Assembly: GCF_003248455.1 (NCBI RefSeq)
Contig: NZ_QFNM01000013.1
Span: forward strand, 7,748-71,747
Direction: 5' to 3'
DNA from: Brevundimonas sp.
GTDB lineage: Bacteria; Pseudomonadota; Alphaproteobacteria; Caulobacterales; Caulobacteraceae
DNA: 64,000 bases
Shown: one piece after another, positions 42,579-51,563 of the stretch
How the letters are laid out: each line of letters starts with the position of its first letter
How positions within the stretch are numbered: position 1 is the stretch's first letter
Notes under the pieces: generated by a model
Database searches by the model: none
What the model was told of the DNA's origin: nothing
The model's input: the letters and a program-made list of their open reading frames with translations, nothing else
Position numbers and translations under genes: made by a program

Positions 42579-44254
42579 TCCGCGGCGCCGCCCGGCTTCG
42601 CCTGGTCCGCTTCCGTCGGGATCGGGGCGGCGCGGTCGCGGTGATGGCCGCCGTGGCGGGCGGGCTTCTGTGCCTGTTCACCGCCGCCGTGGTCGACCTG
42701 GGCGTCCTGGCGCTGCATACGCGCCGGGTCCAGGGCGCAGCCGATCTGGCGGCCCTGTCGGCGGCGCGGGTCCTGGAGCGGGGCGAGGCGCCGGCCCGCA
42801 GCGCCGCCGATGGAACGGTCCAGGCCAATGTCTCGCCCGAGGCGGTGGTCGCCGTCTCCACCGTGCTGGGCGTCTACAGGCCCGACCCCGGGATCCCGCG
42901 CAACCAGCGCTTCCAGCCCGGCGGGTCCGCAAACGCCGCGCGGGTCGAGGTGGCCAGTCCCGCGCCCCTGTTCTTCGCTCCCCTCCTTCTGGGGCGGGAT
43001 CGGGTCGTCGTCGTACGCCGCGCCGTCGCCGCGCGCGTCGGCGGCGCCCCGCCCAAGGCCATGATCTCCATCGGCTCGCGTCTGGCGCGGCTGGACGGCG
43101 GCCTGGTCAATCAGCTGCTGGGCGCCCTGACCGGCTCCAAGGTGTCGCTCAGCCTGATGGACTATCGGCGGCTGATCGACCTGGACGTCAATCTGCTGGG
43201 CTTCACCGACGCCCTGGCCGTCGATCTGGGGGTCGAGGTCGGCGACTACGACCGGCTGCTGGCGACCCAGGTCGATGCGGGCCGGGCCTTGAAGGTTCTG
43301 GAGGCGCTGGCCGGCGGGAAGGACGGCGGGGCGCTGGGGCGGCTGGCCTCGGCCTCGGCGGGGGTCGAGGTGAAGCTGGGCGATCTGATCGGCGCGGATG
43401 TTCAGGCGCCCGACGGCCTGCGCCAGGGGCTGGACGCCTCGGTCTCGGCCCTGGACCTGGTCATGGCCCTGCTGGAGGTCGGCGCCGGGCCGCGCCAGAT
43501 CGCCCTGGACCTTGGCGTGCCGGCGGGCCTGGCGGACCTGAAGACCACCCTGGCCATCGGCGAACGCCCGAACCGTTCGCCCTGGCTGACGGTCACGGCG
43601 GACGGCCGGCCCGTGATCCGCACGGCCCAGGCGCGCCTCTATGTCCGTGCACGGACGGCCCAGTCCCTGTCGGGCCTCGCGCGCGTCGAACTGCCCATCC
43701 TGATCGACCTCGCCGCGTCGGAGGCTCGGCTGAAATCCCTGTCCTGCGATCCGGCGCGGTCGGTCGAGGTCGATGTGCGGCCGGGCCTGGCGCGCGCCTC
43801 CATCGGCGTGGTGGAGGAGGCGCGGCTGCACGACTTCAAGACCGCGCTGGTCCCGCGTCAGGCGACCCTTCTGTCGGTGCTGGGCCTGGTCTCGGTCGCC
43901 GCCAAGGCCGACATCGAGGTCGCCGACGCCGGTTTTCGGCCCCTGCGGTTCGATGCGGCCGACATCCAGGCGCAGCAGATCAAGACCATGACGTCGCGCG
44001 GCCTGGTCGGCGGCCTGGTCGCCAGCCTGCTCCAGCGGCTGGAGGTGACGGTGAACGTGATCGGCCTCGGCCTGGGTCTGGGCGACCTGACCAAGGCCCT
44101 GGGCTTGCTGCTGACGCCGCTGGGGCCCGTGCTGGACGGGGTGCTGAACCCCGTCCTCGACCTGCTCGGGCTGAAGCTGGGCGAGGCGGACGTCGCCGTC
44201 CATGGTCTGTCCTGCCCGGACCAGCAGCGCGCCACGCCGCGCCTGGTCGGCTGA
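42575..44254 (+). CDS. TadG-related membrane-anchored protein
   Basis: A 559-residue protein starting with a GTG that overlaps the TadE-like stop. The N-terminus has the TadG/Tad-domain layout: RDRGGAVAVMAAVAGGLL running into a single membrane segment (about residues 18-40), then TRRVQGAADLAALSAARVL, the conserved block behind the anchor. The long periplasmic rest is rich in Leu/Gly/Ala and aspartate and is not a von Willebrand A domain as far as can be seen. Probably works with the TadE-like protein at the inner membrane; exact role unknown. Confidence 0.8.
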   Translation: MIRGAARLRLVRFRRDRGGAVAVMAAVAGGLLCLFTAAVVDLGVLALHTRRVQGAADLAALSAARVLERGEAPARSAADGTVQANVSPEAVVAVSTVLGVYRPDPGIPRNQRFQPGGSANAARVEVASPAPLFFAPLLLGRDRVVVVRRAVAARVGGAPPKAMISIGSRLARLDGGLVNQLLGALTGSKVSLSLMDYRRLIDLDVNLLGFTDALAVDLGVEVGDYDRLLATQVDAGRALKVLEALAGGKDGGALGRLASASAGVEVKLGDLIGADVQAPDGLRQGLDASVSALDLVMALLEVGAGPRQIALDLGVPAGLADLKTTLAIGERPNRSPWLTVTADGRPVIRTAQARLYVRARTAQSLSGLARVELPILIDLAASEARLKSLSCDPARSVEVDVRPGLARASIGVVEEARLHDFKTALVPRQATLLSVLGLVSVAAKADIEVADAGFRPLRFDAADIQAQQIKTMTSRGLVGGLVASLLQRLEVTVNVIGLGLGLGDLTKALGLLLTPLGPVLDGVLNPVLDLLGLKLGEADVAVHGLSCPDQQRATPRLVG

Positions 44255-44261
44255 GGCGGAT

Positions 44262-45617
44262 TCAGCCGCGCGCGGGACGCAGGCCCTCGGCCGAGGCCTG
44301 CTGCAGGGCCGGCCGCTTCTGGCCGCCCGAGGCGATGATGCGGTCGATGCGGCTCTTTTCGGCGCGGAAGGCGGCCAGGTCGGCGCCGCTCAGCTCGGTG
44401 CCTTCCTGGGTGCGCACGCCCGCCGGATTGATCCGCTGGCCGTTGCGCCACAGTTCATAGTGCAGGTGCGGACCCGTCGAGGCGCCGGTCGAACCGACAT
44501 AGGCCACGATCTGGCCCTGGCTGACGCGTTGGCCGGCGCGGATGCCCGACCCGTAGCGCGACAGGTGGCCGTAGCCGCTTTCCAGCCCGTTGTTGTGGCG
44601 GATGCGCAGCCAGTTGCCGTAACCGCCCCAGCGGCGCGCCTCGACCACCACCCCGTCGGCGGGGGCCACGACGGGCGTGCCGGCGCCGGCGGCGAAGTCG
44701 ATGCCCTGGTGCATCTTCTTGAAGCCCGAGATCGGATGGGTGCGGAAACCGAAGTTGGAAGAGACGCGGCGGAAGCTTTGCAGCGGCGTGCGCATCATGG
44801 CCGAGCGCAGGTTCTTGCCGTTGGCGTCGAAGAACTGGGCCTCCTTCGCGCCCGCCGGCTTGAACCGATAGAAGGTCACGCCGCGCAGTTCGGCGTACAT
44901 CAGGTCGCCGACATTGACCGTGCGGCCCGCCTCGGTCACGTCGCGGTCGAAGACCATGGTGAATTCGTCCGAGGCGCGGATGTCGCGCTGCATGTCGAAC
45001 TTGGTGGCGAACAGGCGGCTGGCCGCACGGACGATGGAGGCGGTGGCGCCCAGGTCGCGGGCGCTGGCCGACAGGCTGCGTTCCACGTCGCCCTTCAGCA
45101 CCACGGTCTCCTGGGTGACTTTCTCCTCCAGCGAACGCAGGCGCAGGGCGCCGTCGAAACTGCGCGACACGGTCAGTTGCGACGCCGGGCCGGTGCGCAT
45201 GGTCAGGCCGATCAGGCGGGCGTCGCCCCGGCCGTCGCGCGGCTTGGCGATGGCGGTCTCGAACTTCAGGCCCGCGCGCAGGTCGGCCAGGTCGAAGGCG
45301 TTGGCGACGGTGGCGGCGACGGCGCTGGCCTCTTCGGGGGCGACCCCGGTGCGGGCGACGGCCTGTTCGAAGGTTTCGCCGCGGCGAATCTGGACGGGAA
45401 CGGCTTCCGGCGCGGTCAGGCCGGCGGGAGCGTTGGCGGCGGCGAAGGCCCGGGCCTCCATCGCGGCCATCTGGGCCGAGGTCAGGGCGGGAACTTCTTC
45501 GGCCTGCGCGGGTTGATAGGCTCTGCCGGCGATCATCGCCACCGAGATCGCAGCCACAGCGGTAAGTGCATGCGGCGCCAACCGCATGGGCTGGCGGCGT
45601 GGGTCGAACTGAGCCAT
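44262..45617 (-). CDS. M23 (LytM-type) peptidoglycan metallopeptidase
   Basis: A 451-residue exported protein. The ATG at 45617 is preferred to an upstream start at 45653 because a signal-anchor (ALTAVAAISVAMIAGRAY) then begins at a normal distance. The catalytic M23 domain is in the last 170 residues: RVSSNFGFRTHPISGFKKMHQGIDF holds the first zinc ligands (cited in short: HQGIDFAAGAGTP), and GPHLHYELW holds the HxH motif. The middle region (about residues 50-250) is OapA/LysM-like in pattern. Members cut peptidoglycan cross-bridges during growth or division. It converges on the TadG-like gene. Confidence 0.92.
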   Translation of the reverse strand: MAQFDPRRQPMRLAPHALTAVAAISVAMIAGRAYQPAQAEEVPALTSAQMAAMEARAFAAANAPAGLTAPEAVPVQIRRGETFEQAVARTGVAPEEASAVAATVANAFDLADLRAGLKFETAIAKPRDGRGDARLIGLTMRTGPASQLTVSRSFDGALRLRSLEEKVTQETVVLKGDVERSLSASARDLGATASIVRAASRLFATKFDMQRDIRASDEFTMVFDRDVTEAGRTVNVGDLMYAELRGVTFYRFKPAGAKEAQFFDANGKNLRSAMMRTPLQSFRRVSSNFGFRTHPISGFKKMHQGIDFAAGAGTPVVAPADGVVVEARRWGGYGNWLRIRHNNGLESGYGHLSRYGSGIRAGQRVSQGQIVAYVGSTGASTGPHLHYELWRNGQRINPAGVRTQEGTELSGADLAAFRAEKSRIDRIIASGGQKRPALQQASAEGLRPARG

Positions 45618-45935
45618 CGGTCCCCGTCGTATTGCGACGCCAGGCGGCGCCAAAGCCTTACTCGTTCTCGAAGTCCGCGCCCATCGCCCGTGGCGCGAAA
45701 GGCGGTCGTATAGCCTGCTCGTCTCACTTTGGGAAGCAGACTGTTACAAAGGGTTAACGCGGCGCTTACCCTGTCGCGATTCTTCACGACCGGATAAAGC
45801 GTCGCCGCGCCCCTTTCCGGCCCAGCTTGAAGGTCATGCAAGGTTCGGCGTTCGGCCTGCGCTTTGATCTTGTGCTGGGGATCAGGATGGCGATGGTGGG
45901 CGCCACGCCGTTTTCGAAACTGCCGATCGACCCGT
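45618..45935. other. 318-base divergent intergenic region
   Basis: Lies between the M23 peptidase (minus) and the YdbH-family gene (plus). TTAACGCGGCGCTTACC near 45755 resembles a CtrA site with a spacing one base off. The plus frame from 45836 reads naturally for about 35 residues (FDLVLGIRMAMVGATPF) before becoming shadow, which leaves some doubt about the start of the following gene. Confidence 0.4.
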
Positions 45936-48900
45936 TTGACCGACGCCACGCCACAGACCGCCGCATCCGCGCCCCAGCCGGCCCGTCCGCGCCGGCGCGT
46001 TCGCCTCGTCGCGACCGTGATCCTGGTCGCGATCCTGCTGATCGGCGCGGCGGCGGCCCTGCTTTACCTGAACCGCCGGGCGGTGGCGCGCGAGGTGCTG
46101 GTGGGCTGGCTGGACCAGCGCGGGGTTCCCGCCGATGTCGAGATCGAACGGATCGAGCTGGACGGTTTCGTCGGCCGCATCCGCATCGGCGATCCGCGCA
46201 ATCCCGATGTGACGGTCGAGCGGGCCGAGGTCGATTACGCCGTCGCCCTGCCGTGGTCGAAGACCGGCCTGGGCGTCGCGCCCAGCCGCATCCGCCTGGT
46301 CCGCCCGGTGGTGCGCGCCACCTGGAAGGGGGGCAGGCTGTCGCTGGGATCGCTGGATCCGCTGGTCGAGGAATTCACCGGCGGCCCGCCTCGCCCGGAC
46401 CAGCGCGGCCCCCTGGTCGTCGTCGAGGGCGGCCGCGGCCGGCTGTCCACCGAATACGGGACCGTCGATCTGCTGGCCGACGCGCGGATCGACGACGGCA
46501 AGCTGATGCGCCTGGCCGCGCGCCTGCCCGCCGGCGCCCTCAAGAGCGGCGATGTGGAAGCTTCGGGTCTGTCCGCCGTCCTGGACCTGACCACGACCGG
46601 CGACCGCGTGGCCCTGCGCCTCGACGCCGCCGCCGATCGGTTCCGCACCCGCGCGGCCCAGGGCCGGGGCGCGATCCTGAACCTGACCGGCGACCTGCCC
46701 TATCCCGACCTGAAGACCCGACGCGGCGACGGTCGCGCCGTGCTGGACGCGCGTTTGACCGGCGACCTGCTGGGGTCCCCGTCCGTTCGAGCGCGCGACG
46801 CCGAACTGACCGCCCGGTTCGACGGCGCCGTCTCGGGGTGGATCGAGACCTTCCGGCTGGACGGCGCGGCCGACGCCCGCCTGGCCGTCCGGGCGGTTCA
46901 GGGCGCCGGTCTGGACGCCGCCGCAGCCGTCGTCACGGCGGCCAGGGCCCAGGTCAGGGTCTCGCGCGACGACGCCCTGCGCTGGAGCGTTCAGACGCCG
47001 CTGTCGCTGACGGCCGCCTCGGCCCGCTTGGGCCAGACCCAGGTGCGGAACCTGGCCCTGTCGTCCGGCGGCCTGACCCTGGGCGGCCGGGATGCGGCCT
47101 TGGAGGCGACCGGCCCGCTGTCGGCGGCCTTCGACCGTTTCGGTTTCGGCGACCTGGCGCTGAAGCGCGGCCGGGCCGACTTGGACCTGGACATCGTCAG
47201 CGACGGGGCCGTCCGTATCGGCGCCGAAGGCTCGCTGCGCGCCGCCGACGGCGCCTGGCCCCTGTTCGGCCCGGCCGGACGCGACGACATCGTCGAACTG
47301 GGTCGGATGAAGCGCGCGCTGTCCGCCTTCGCCGTGAACGCGCCCGCGGTGCGCTTATCGACCGGCTCGGCCGGGACGATGATCGACCTGACCCGCCCGG
47401 CGACGCTCACGCCCGCCAATGGCGGGCTGCTGACGATCGCGCAGGGGGGAGGCGGCGCCTATCGGGCCGAGCCGGGCCGGCTGGGCGGCGGCGCCCTGAC
47501 GCTGACGGCGACGCGCGGCGAGGGCCTGCCGGAACTGGCGGTCGCCGTGCCGGACTGGCGCCTGACCGAAGGCGGGTTCGAGGCGACGCTGGACGGCCGC
47601 GCCCGGCTGGATTTCGACCTGGCGCGGGGCCTGGACGCCAGGACGCGCGGCGTCCTGGCCCTGGCCGCCGGCCGCCTGACCTATACGACCCGGGACTGCG
47701 TGGACCTGACCGTCGAACGGCTGGAGATGGACGAGAACGACGTCCATCGGGTCGCGGGCCGCCTGTGCCCCGAGGCCGGACCCTTGCTGACGTCCAAGGA
47801 CGGGGTCTGGCGCGTGGCGGCCGGCTTCGACCGGCTGACGGCCCAGGCGCCCTTCCTGGGGATGCGGTTCGCCGACGCCTCGGGCCGCGTTGTGGTCGAC
47901 GGGGCCAGGGCGGGCGTCGGCCTCAGGGCCAGCGTGGCGGACGCCCGGATATTCGACACGGCCAAGCCCGAACGGTTCGAGCCGCTGTCGGCCAGCGGCC
48001 AGGTCGCCCTGGCCGACGAACGCTGGAGCGGCGCCTTCGATTTGAAGGGAACGGGGCCGGCCGCCGCCTACGCCCTGGGGCGGCTGACCCTGGCGCATGA
48101 CGGGCGCGTCGGCGCGGGCGGCGTCGCCGTTTCCGCGCCGAACGTCGCCTTCGCCGAACATGGCCTTCAGCCCGCCATGCTCAGTCCCCTGGTCGCCGAC
48201 TTCATCCAGTCCCCTGTCGAGGGTTCGGTCGGGTTCGAGGGGCGTTTCGACTGGACCAAGGACGCCGAGCCGACCTCCAGCGGCCGTCTCAGCACCCCCG
48301 GCCTGGATTTCGTCAGCCCCGCCGGCGCGGTGAAGGGGCTGAAGGGCGACATCGCCTTCACCAGCCTGACGCCCCTGGTCACGGCTCCGAACCAGCGGCT
48401 GACCGCCGACAGCCTGTCGGCCGGGGCCGAGGTCACGGCCCTGGACCTGACCTTCTCCATCGACCAGGCGGGCGTCGTCATCGACGGCGCCCGGTTCGTC
48501 GCCGGGGGCGGGACGGTCTCGGTCGAGCCCCTGACCGTGCCGCTGGACGCGACCCAGCCCTACAGCGGCGTGATCGTGCTGGACCGGGTGCAGCTGGGCG
48601 ACCTGATCGCCGACAGCGGTTTCGACGACAAGGTGCTGCTGGACGCGGTGGTCTCGGGCCGGCTGCCCTTCATCATGGATCCCGAGAGCGGCCTGAAGAT
48701 CACCGCCGGCAGGCTGGAGGCCGTCCAGCCGGGCCGCCTGTCGATCAAGCGCGAGGTCCTGACCGATGTCGCGGCCAGCGGCGGCGGCGAAGACGTGTCG
48801 GAAAACATGGTCGAGGACCTGGCCTATCAGGCGATGGAGAACCTGTCCTTCGACCAACTCAGCGCCGAGGTGAACAGCCTGGACGGCGGCCGCGTCGCGG

Positions 48901-49169
48901 TCCTGTTCCACATTCGCGGCCGTCACGATCCGCCCCGGCGCCAGGAGCTGCGCCTGACCCTGTCCGAGCTGATCAGCCGCAGCTTCCTGAACCGCAAGCT
49001 GCCCCTGCCGTCCGACACCCGGATCGACCTGACGCTGGACACGACCCTGAACGCAAACCAGCTGATCTCGGACCTGATGGCGGTCAATCGCGCCCGCCAG
49101 GGCCAGCAGGCTCAGGACGAGTCCGCCCCGCAGGCCGCCCCTGCACCCGTTCCGGCGGGGCGGCCATGA
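45936..49169 (+). CDS. YdbH-family (AsmA-like) intermembrane transport protein
   Basis: A giant exported protein of about 1077 residues. A TTG at 45936 (LTDATPQTAASAPQ) is the most natural start, followed by a basic stretch and one membrane anchor (about residues 20-45, RLVATVILVAILLIGAAA). The remainder is a long run of beta strands typical of the AsmA/TamB/YdbH superfamily that bridges inner and outer membrane for phospholipid movement. The C-terminal region (ENMVEDLAYQAMENLSFDQL, then LFHIRGRHDPPRRQELRLTL) matches the YdbH family. The next gene, a YnbE/YdbL-like lipoprotein, supports this. Start codon moderately certain. Confidence 0.85.
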   Translation: MTDATPQTAASAPQPARPRRRVRLVATVILVAILLIGAAAALLYLNRRAVAREVLVGWLDQRGVPADVEIERIELDGFVGRIRIGDPRNPDVTVERAEVDYAVALPWSKTGLGVAPSRIRLVRPVVRATWKGGRLSLGSLDPLVEEFTGGPPRPDQRGPLVVVEGGRGRLSTEYGTVDLLADARIDDGKLMRLAARLPAGALKSGDVEASGLSAVLDLTTTGDRVALRLDAAADRFRTRAAQGRGAILNLTGDLPYPDLKTRRGDGRAVLDARLTGDLLGSPSVRARDAELTARFDGAVSGWIETFRLDGAADARLAVRAVQGAGLDAAAAVVTAARAQVRVSRDDALRWSVQTPLSLTAASARLGQTQVRNLALSSGGLTLGGRDAALEATGPLSAAFDRFGFGDLALKRGRADLDLDIVSDGAVRIGAEGSLRAADGAWPLFGPAGRDDIVELGRMKRALSAFAVNAPAVRLSTGSAGTMIDLTRPATLTPANGGLLTIAQGGGGAYRAEPGRLGGGALTLTATRGEGLPELAVAVPDWRLTEGGFEATLDGRARLDFDLARGLDARTRGVLALAAGRLTYTTRDCVDLTVERLEMDENDVHRVAGRLCPEAGPLLTSKDGVWRVAAGFDRLTAQAPFLGMRFADASGRVVVDGARAGVGLRASVADARIFDTAKPERFEPLSASGQVALADERWSGAFDLKGTGPAAAYALGRLTLAHDGRVGAGGVAVSAPNVAFAEHGLQPAMLSPLVADFIQSPVEGSVGFEGRFDWTKDAEPTSSGRLSTPGLDFVSPAGAVKGLKGDIAFTSLTPLVTAPNQRLTADSLSAGAEVTALDLTFSIDQAGVVIDGARFVAGGGTVSVEPLTVPLDATQPYSGVIVLDRVQLGDLIADSGFDDKVLLDAVVSGRLPFIMDPESGLKITAGRLEAVQPGRLSIKREVLTDVAASGGGEDVSENMVEDLAYQAMENLSFDQLSAEVNSLDGGRVAVLFHIRGRHDPPRRQELRLTLSELISRSFLNRKLPLPSDTRIDLTLDTTLNANQLISDLMAVNRARQGQQAQDESAPQAAPAPVPAGRP

Positions 49170-49260
49170 TCCTGCGCCGGGATCGCCGCCATTCAGCGCG
49201 CGTTCACCCCTCGGCGTGCTATTCAGCCTCATCAACCTTGGCCGAACCGGAGCCTATGTC

Positions 49261-49578
49261 ATGATCAACAAGCGCCAGTTGGCGGGCTTTGGCCCCATCG
49301 CCTTGGCTGGAGCCGCCGTCGTCGCCGTCTCGGCCTGCGCCCCCACCATCCGTCTGGAGGTCGCGCCGATCCAGATCTACGCCAAGCTGGACGCCGGCCT
49401 GCGCGCCGCCGTGGACGCCACCAACGCCGGCCGCCGCGCCGCCTACGCCCGCAGCGCCGCCGACGCCGGCACCTCGGCCGATGTCGCCGGCGCCCGGATG
49501 TTCGAGGCCCAGCTGCTGCCGCGCATCTCGTCCGGCCAATGGTATCGCAACGCCCAGGGCCAGTGGGTCCAGCGCTGA
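49261..49578 (+). CDS. Small lipoprotein, apparent YnbE-YdbL fusion
   Basis: A 105-residue protein with a lipoprotein signal (AVVAVSACAPT; lipid-bearing Cys near residue 26). The next 20 residues (TIRLEVAPIQIYAKLD) look like YnbE, the tiny lipoprotein that caps YdbH. The rest reads like the DUF1318 protein YdbL: NAGRRAAYARSAADAGTSADV, then LLPRISSGQWYRNAQGQWVQ, cited in parts. In E. coli these are three separate genes, ydbH, ynbE and ydbL. Here they seem to be two. It lies 91 bases after the YdbH-family gene. An earlier in-frame start (49216) gives no better signal peptide. Confidence 0.75.
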   Translation: MINKRQLAGFGPIALAGAAVVAVSACAPTIRLEVAPIQIYAKLDAGLRAAVDATNAGRRAAYARSAADAGTSADVAGARMFEAQLLPRISSGQWYRNAQGQWVQR

Positions 49579-49884
49579 CCTGAACCGTCGCCCTTGGGCG
49601 TGTCCCCAGAGGCGCGTCCTGGGGGCGTGACGGGCCGCCGCGACGAGACGATGGCGGAACGGGCGTCCCCGCCATCATATTTCGCGAAAAAAAAGACGCC
49701 TTTTCAGGCGTCTGTCTGGCGGCTTCGTCATCTTGCCTATCGGTGCGCGAGACCGGCGTATGATGTCGATCCGGTCTTTGACATCGCCATCCCGACTTGG
49801 ACTCTTGGACTCGTTGGACTGTTTTTTTTCGGAGTCCAACTTCGCCCGAACGAACCGCCCTGATCCGGGCGCGGCCTCGCCGGT
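49579..49884. other. 306-base gap with terminator and TTGGACTC repeats
   Basis: It contains the terminator of the methyltransferase gene (entry at 49687). It also holds a cluster of TTGGACTC repeats at 49797-49821, ending in an inverted repeat GTTGGACT/AGTCCAAC with an eight-T loop (49813-49840). A plus frame at 49594-49863 has no signal of a real gene. Confidence 0.6.
49687..49713 (-). terminator. Intrinsic terminator of the cytosine methyltransferase gene
   Basis: On the minus strand a 7-bp stem (AGACGCC with GGCGTCT, loop of 6) is followed by eight Ts. It lies about 170 bases after the methyltransferase stop codon and is the only clear terminator for that transcript. Confidence 0.85.
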
Positions 49885-51009
49885 TCAGGCCGCCGCCCGG
49901 CCTCCCGCCAGGGCGGGCGCCAGCAGCCCCTCGGTCAGGGCGCGCACCGCCGGCACGGCCACCGCATCGCCCATCAGCTTCAGCGCCGCGCTTTCGCTGG
50001 GCGGCAGACGATAGGCGTCCGACACCCCCATCAGCCGCGCCGCCTCGCGCCCGGTCAGCCGCCGCACCCTGACCCGGCCCTGGTCGCACACCACCACATA
50101 CTGCCGCGACGATCCGCCGGCCGGGGTCCGCAGGCAGCCGGCCAGACCGTCGAAACGGATTTCCAGCCGCTGGACCTTGCGGCCGTTCTCGACCCGCACA
50201 CGGCGATAGGCGGCGCCGACGGCGCGCCGGCCCGACGCCAGGGCCGCCGCGATCCGCGCAAGGTGCAGCGGCGCCGCCAGCGTCAGGAGCGCCTCGGGAT
50301 CGTCCAGCCAGGCGACCGCCGCGTCCGGCTCCAGCAGGGCGGCAAGGTCCAGGTTGCGTCGGGGCGGCTGGGGCAGGCGCCACCAGGCCCAGGCCGCCTT
50401 GACCGTCTCGGGCAGGCGGGCGTGGGCGGCGACCAGACGCGGCGAATGGAAGGGGCCGCCGGGTCCGCCGGCGCGCGGCGCTTCGCCCTTGATCGCGACC
50501 ACGAACAGACGCGGCCGCGACTGGGGCAGCCAGCAGGCCGCGTCCATCTCCAGCGCCCCGACCGTATAGCCCGCCTGGGCCATGGCCGCGCAGACGGCCG
50601 CGAAATCCCGGCCCGTTTCGGTTTTCGGGCCAGACGTCAACAGGCCGATGACGTTCTCCAGCACCACCACGCGCGGCCCGCGCCCCTCGGCCGTCAGTCC
50701 TTCGACCAGACGCCAGAACCCCCAGAAGGCGCCGGACCGTCCGGCCTCCAGCCCGCCGCGCGCGCCGGCCAGGCTGACGTCCTGACAGGGCGAGGACGCC
50801 CAGGCCAGGTCCGGCCGTCCGGGCAGGTCGGCCGTCGTCAGGCCCCACACGTCCCCTTGGCGGAACGGCGTCCCCGGATGGTTGGCCGCAAAGGCCCGCG
50901 CCTTGGCCGGGTCCATGTCGTTGGCGAAGATGGTCTCGATCCCGGTCATGCCCAGGCCGGCCAGGCCCCCCCCGGCGAAGAACTCGTATGCGGTCGGGCG
51001 AATCGACAT
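49885..51009 (-). CDS. DNA (cytosine-5-)-methyltransferase, solitary
   Basis: A 374-residue m5C methyltransferase. Motif I is FAGGGLAGLG (residues 11-20), motif IV has the catalytic cysteine in SSPCQDVS (Cys75), motif VI is ENV (residues 118-120), motif VIII is QSRPRLFVVA, and motifs IX-X are RRLTGREAARLMG and GDAVAVP. The target-recognition region is compact (about 100 residues). The ATG at 51009 is chosen because it begins six residues before motif I; the upstream extension overlaps the divergent lipoprotein promoter. No restriction endonuclease or repair gene is adjacent, so it is an orphan enzyme; its site is unknown. Confidence 0.93.
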   Translation of the reverse strand: MSIRPTAYEFFAGGGLAGLGMTGIETIFANDMDPAKARAFAANHPGTPFRQGDVWGLTTADLPGRPDLAWASSPCQDVSLAGARGGLEAGRSGAFWGFWRLVEGLTAEGRGPRVVVLENVIGLLTSGPKTETGRDFAAVCAAMAQAGYTVGALEMDAACWLPQSRPRLFVVAIKGEAPRAGGPGGPFHSPRLVAAHARLPETVKAAWAWWRLPQPPRRNLDLAALLEPDAAVAWLDDPEALLTLAAPLHLARIAAALASGRRAVGAAYRRVRVENGRKVQRLEIRFDGLAGCLRTPAGGSSRQYVVVCDQGRVRVRRLTGREAARLMGVSDAYRLPPSESAALKLMGDAVAVPAVRALTEGLLAPALAGGRAAA

Positions 51010-51100
51010 GGCGCCAGCATAACCCAGCGGCGCCCCTTGACCGAGGCCGTCCGGCTCCTCACCTGCGGCCCAGCTCAAGCCGTCCGTCGAGGAGACCGCC

Positions 51101-51559
51101 ATGCGTCCCGTCCCGCTCGTCCTCGTCGCGTCCGCCGCCCTCGCCGGCCTGGGCATGGCGGGCTGCTATGACCGGAACGACGCCAAGCCCAAGGCGGCGC
51201 CCCAGCCTCAGGCCGCCGCCGTCCTGGGCGGGGTGGACCTGGGCAAGCCGGTGCGGGCGCTGGGGACCGAACCCTTCTGGGGCGTGGAGATCACCCCCGA
51301 CGCCCTGATCTACACCCGCGTCGATCAACCGACGCAGCGCGCGCCCAATCGCGGGGCGACGGTCCAGGGCACGGTCGCGACCTTCGCCAGTTCGACCAAT
51401 CTGAACCAGGCGCTGAACGTCGTGCTGATCGCCACCGAATGTTCCGACGGGATGAGCGACCGCACCTATCCGCTGACGGCGCGGGTCGAGATCGGCGCGG
51501 ACACCCTCACCGGATGCGCGGCCCCGGCCGCACTGCTGACGGCCCGGCCCGCGCCCTGA
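51101..51559 (+). CDS. COG3650-type small lipoprotein
   Basis: A 152-residue protein with a lipoprotein signal (AGLGMAGC, Cys near residue 22) and a short Pro/Ala linker. The body has ALGTEPFWGVEITPDALIY and later ATECSDGMSDRTYPLTARV with a C-terminal GCA, a pattern of the COG3650/YjeI-like envelope proteins with the TEPFW signature and paired cysteines. The function of that family is not established. It is divergent from the methyltransferase (91 bases) and convergent with the LytTR gene. Confidence 0.75.
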   Translation: MRPVPLVLVASAALAGLGMAGCYDRNDAKPKAAPQPQAAAVLGGVDLGKPVRALGTEPFWGVEITPDALIYTRVDQPTQRAPNRGATVQGTVATFASSTNLNQALNVVLIATECSDGMSDRTYPLTARVEIGADTLTGCAAPAALLTARPAP

Positions 51560-51563
51560 TCCG

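Noticed and set aside
45827..45935. A small gene before the YdbH-family protein
   Set aside because: About 35 residues look natural, but the frame has no own stop or ribosome binding site and runs on as shadow to 48100; kept only as a doubt about the start of the next gene.
49594..49863. 89-residue plus frame after the YnbE-YdbL-like gene
   Set aside because: It crosses a strong terminator and a repeat cluster and has no ribosome binding site.
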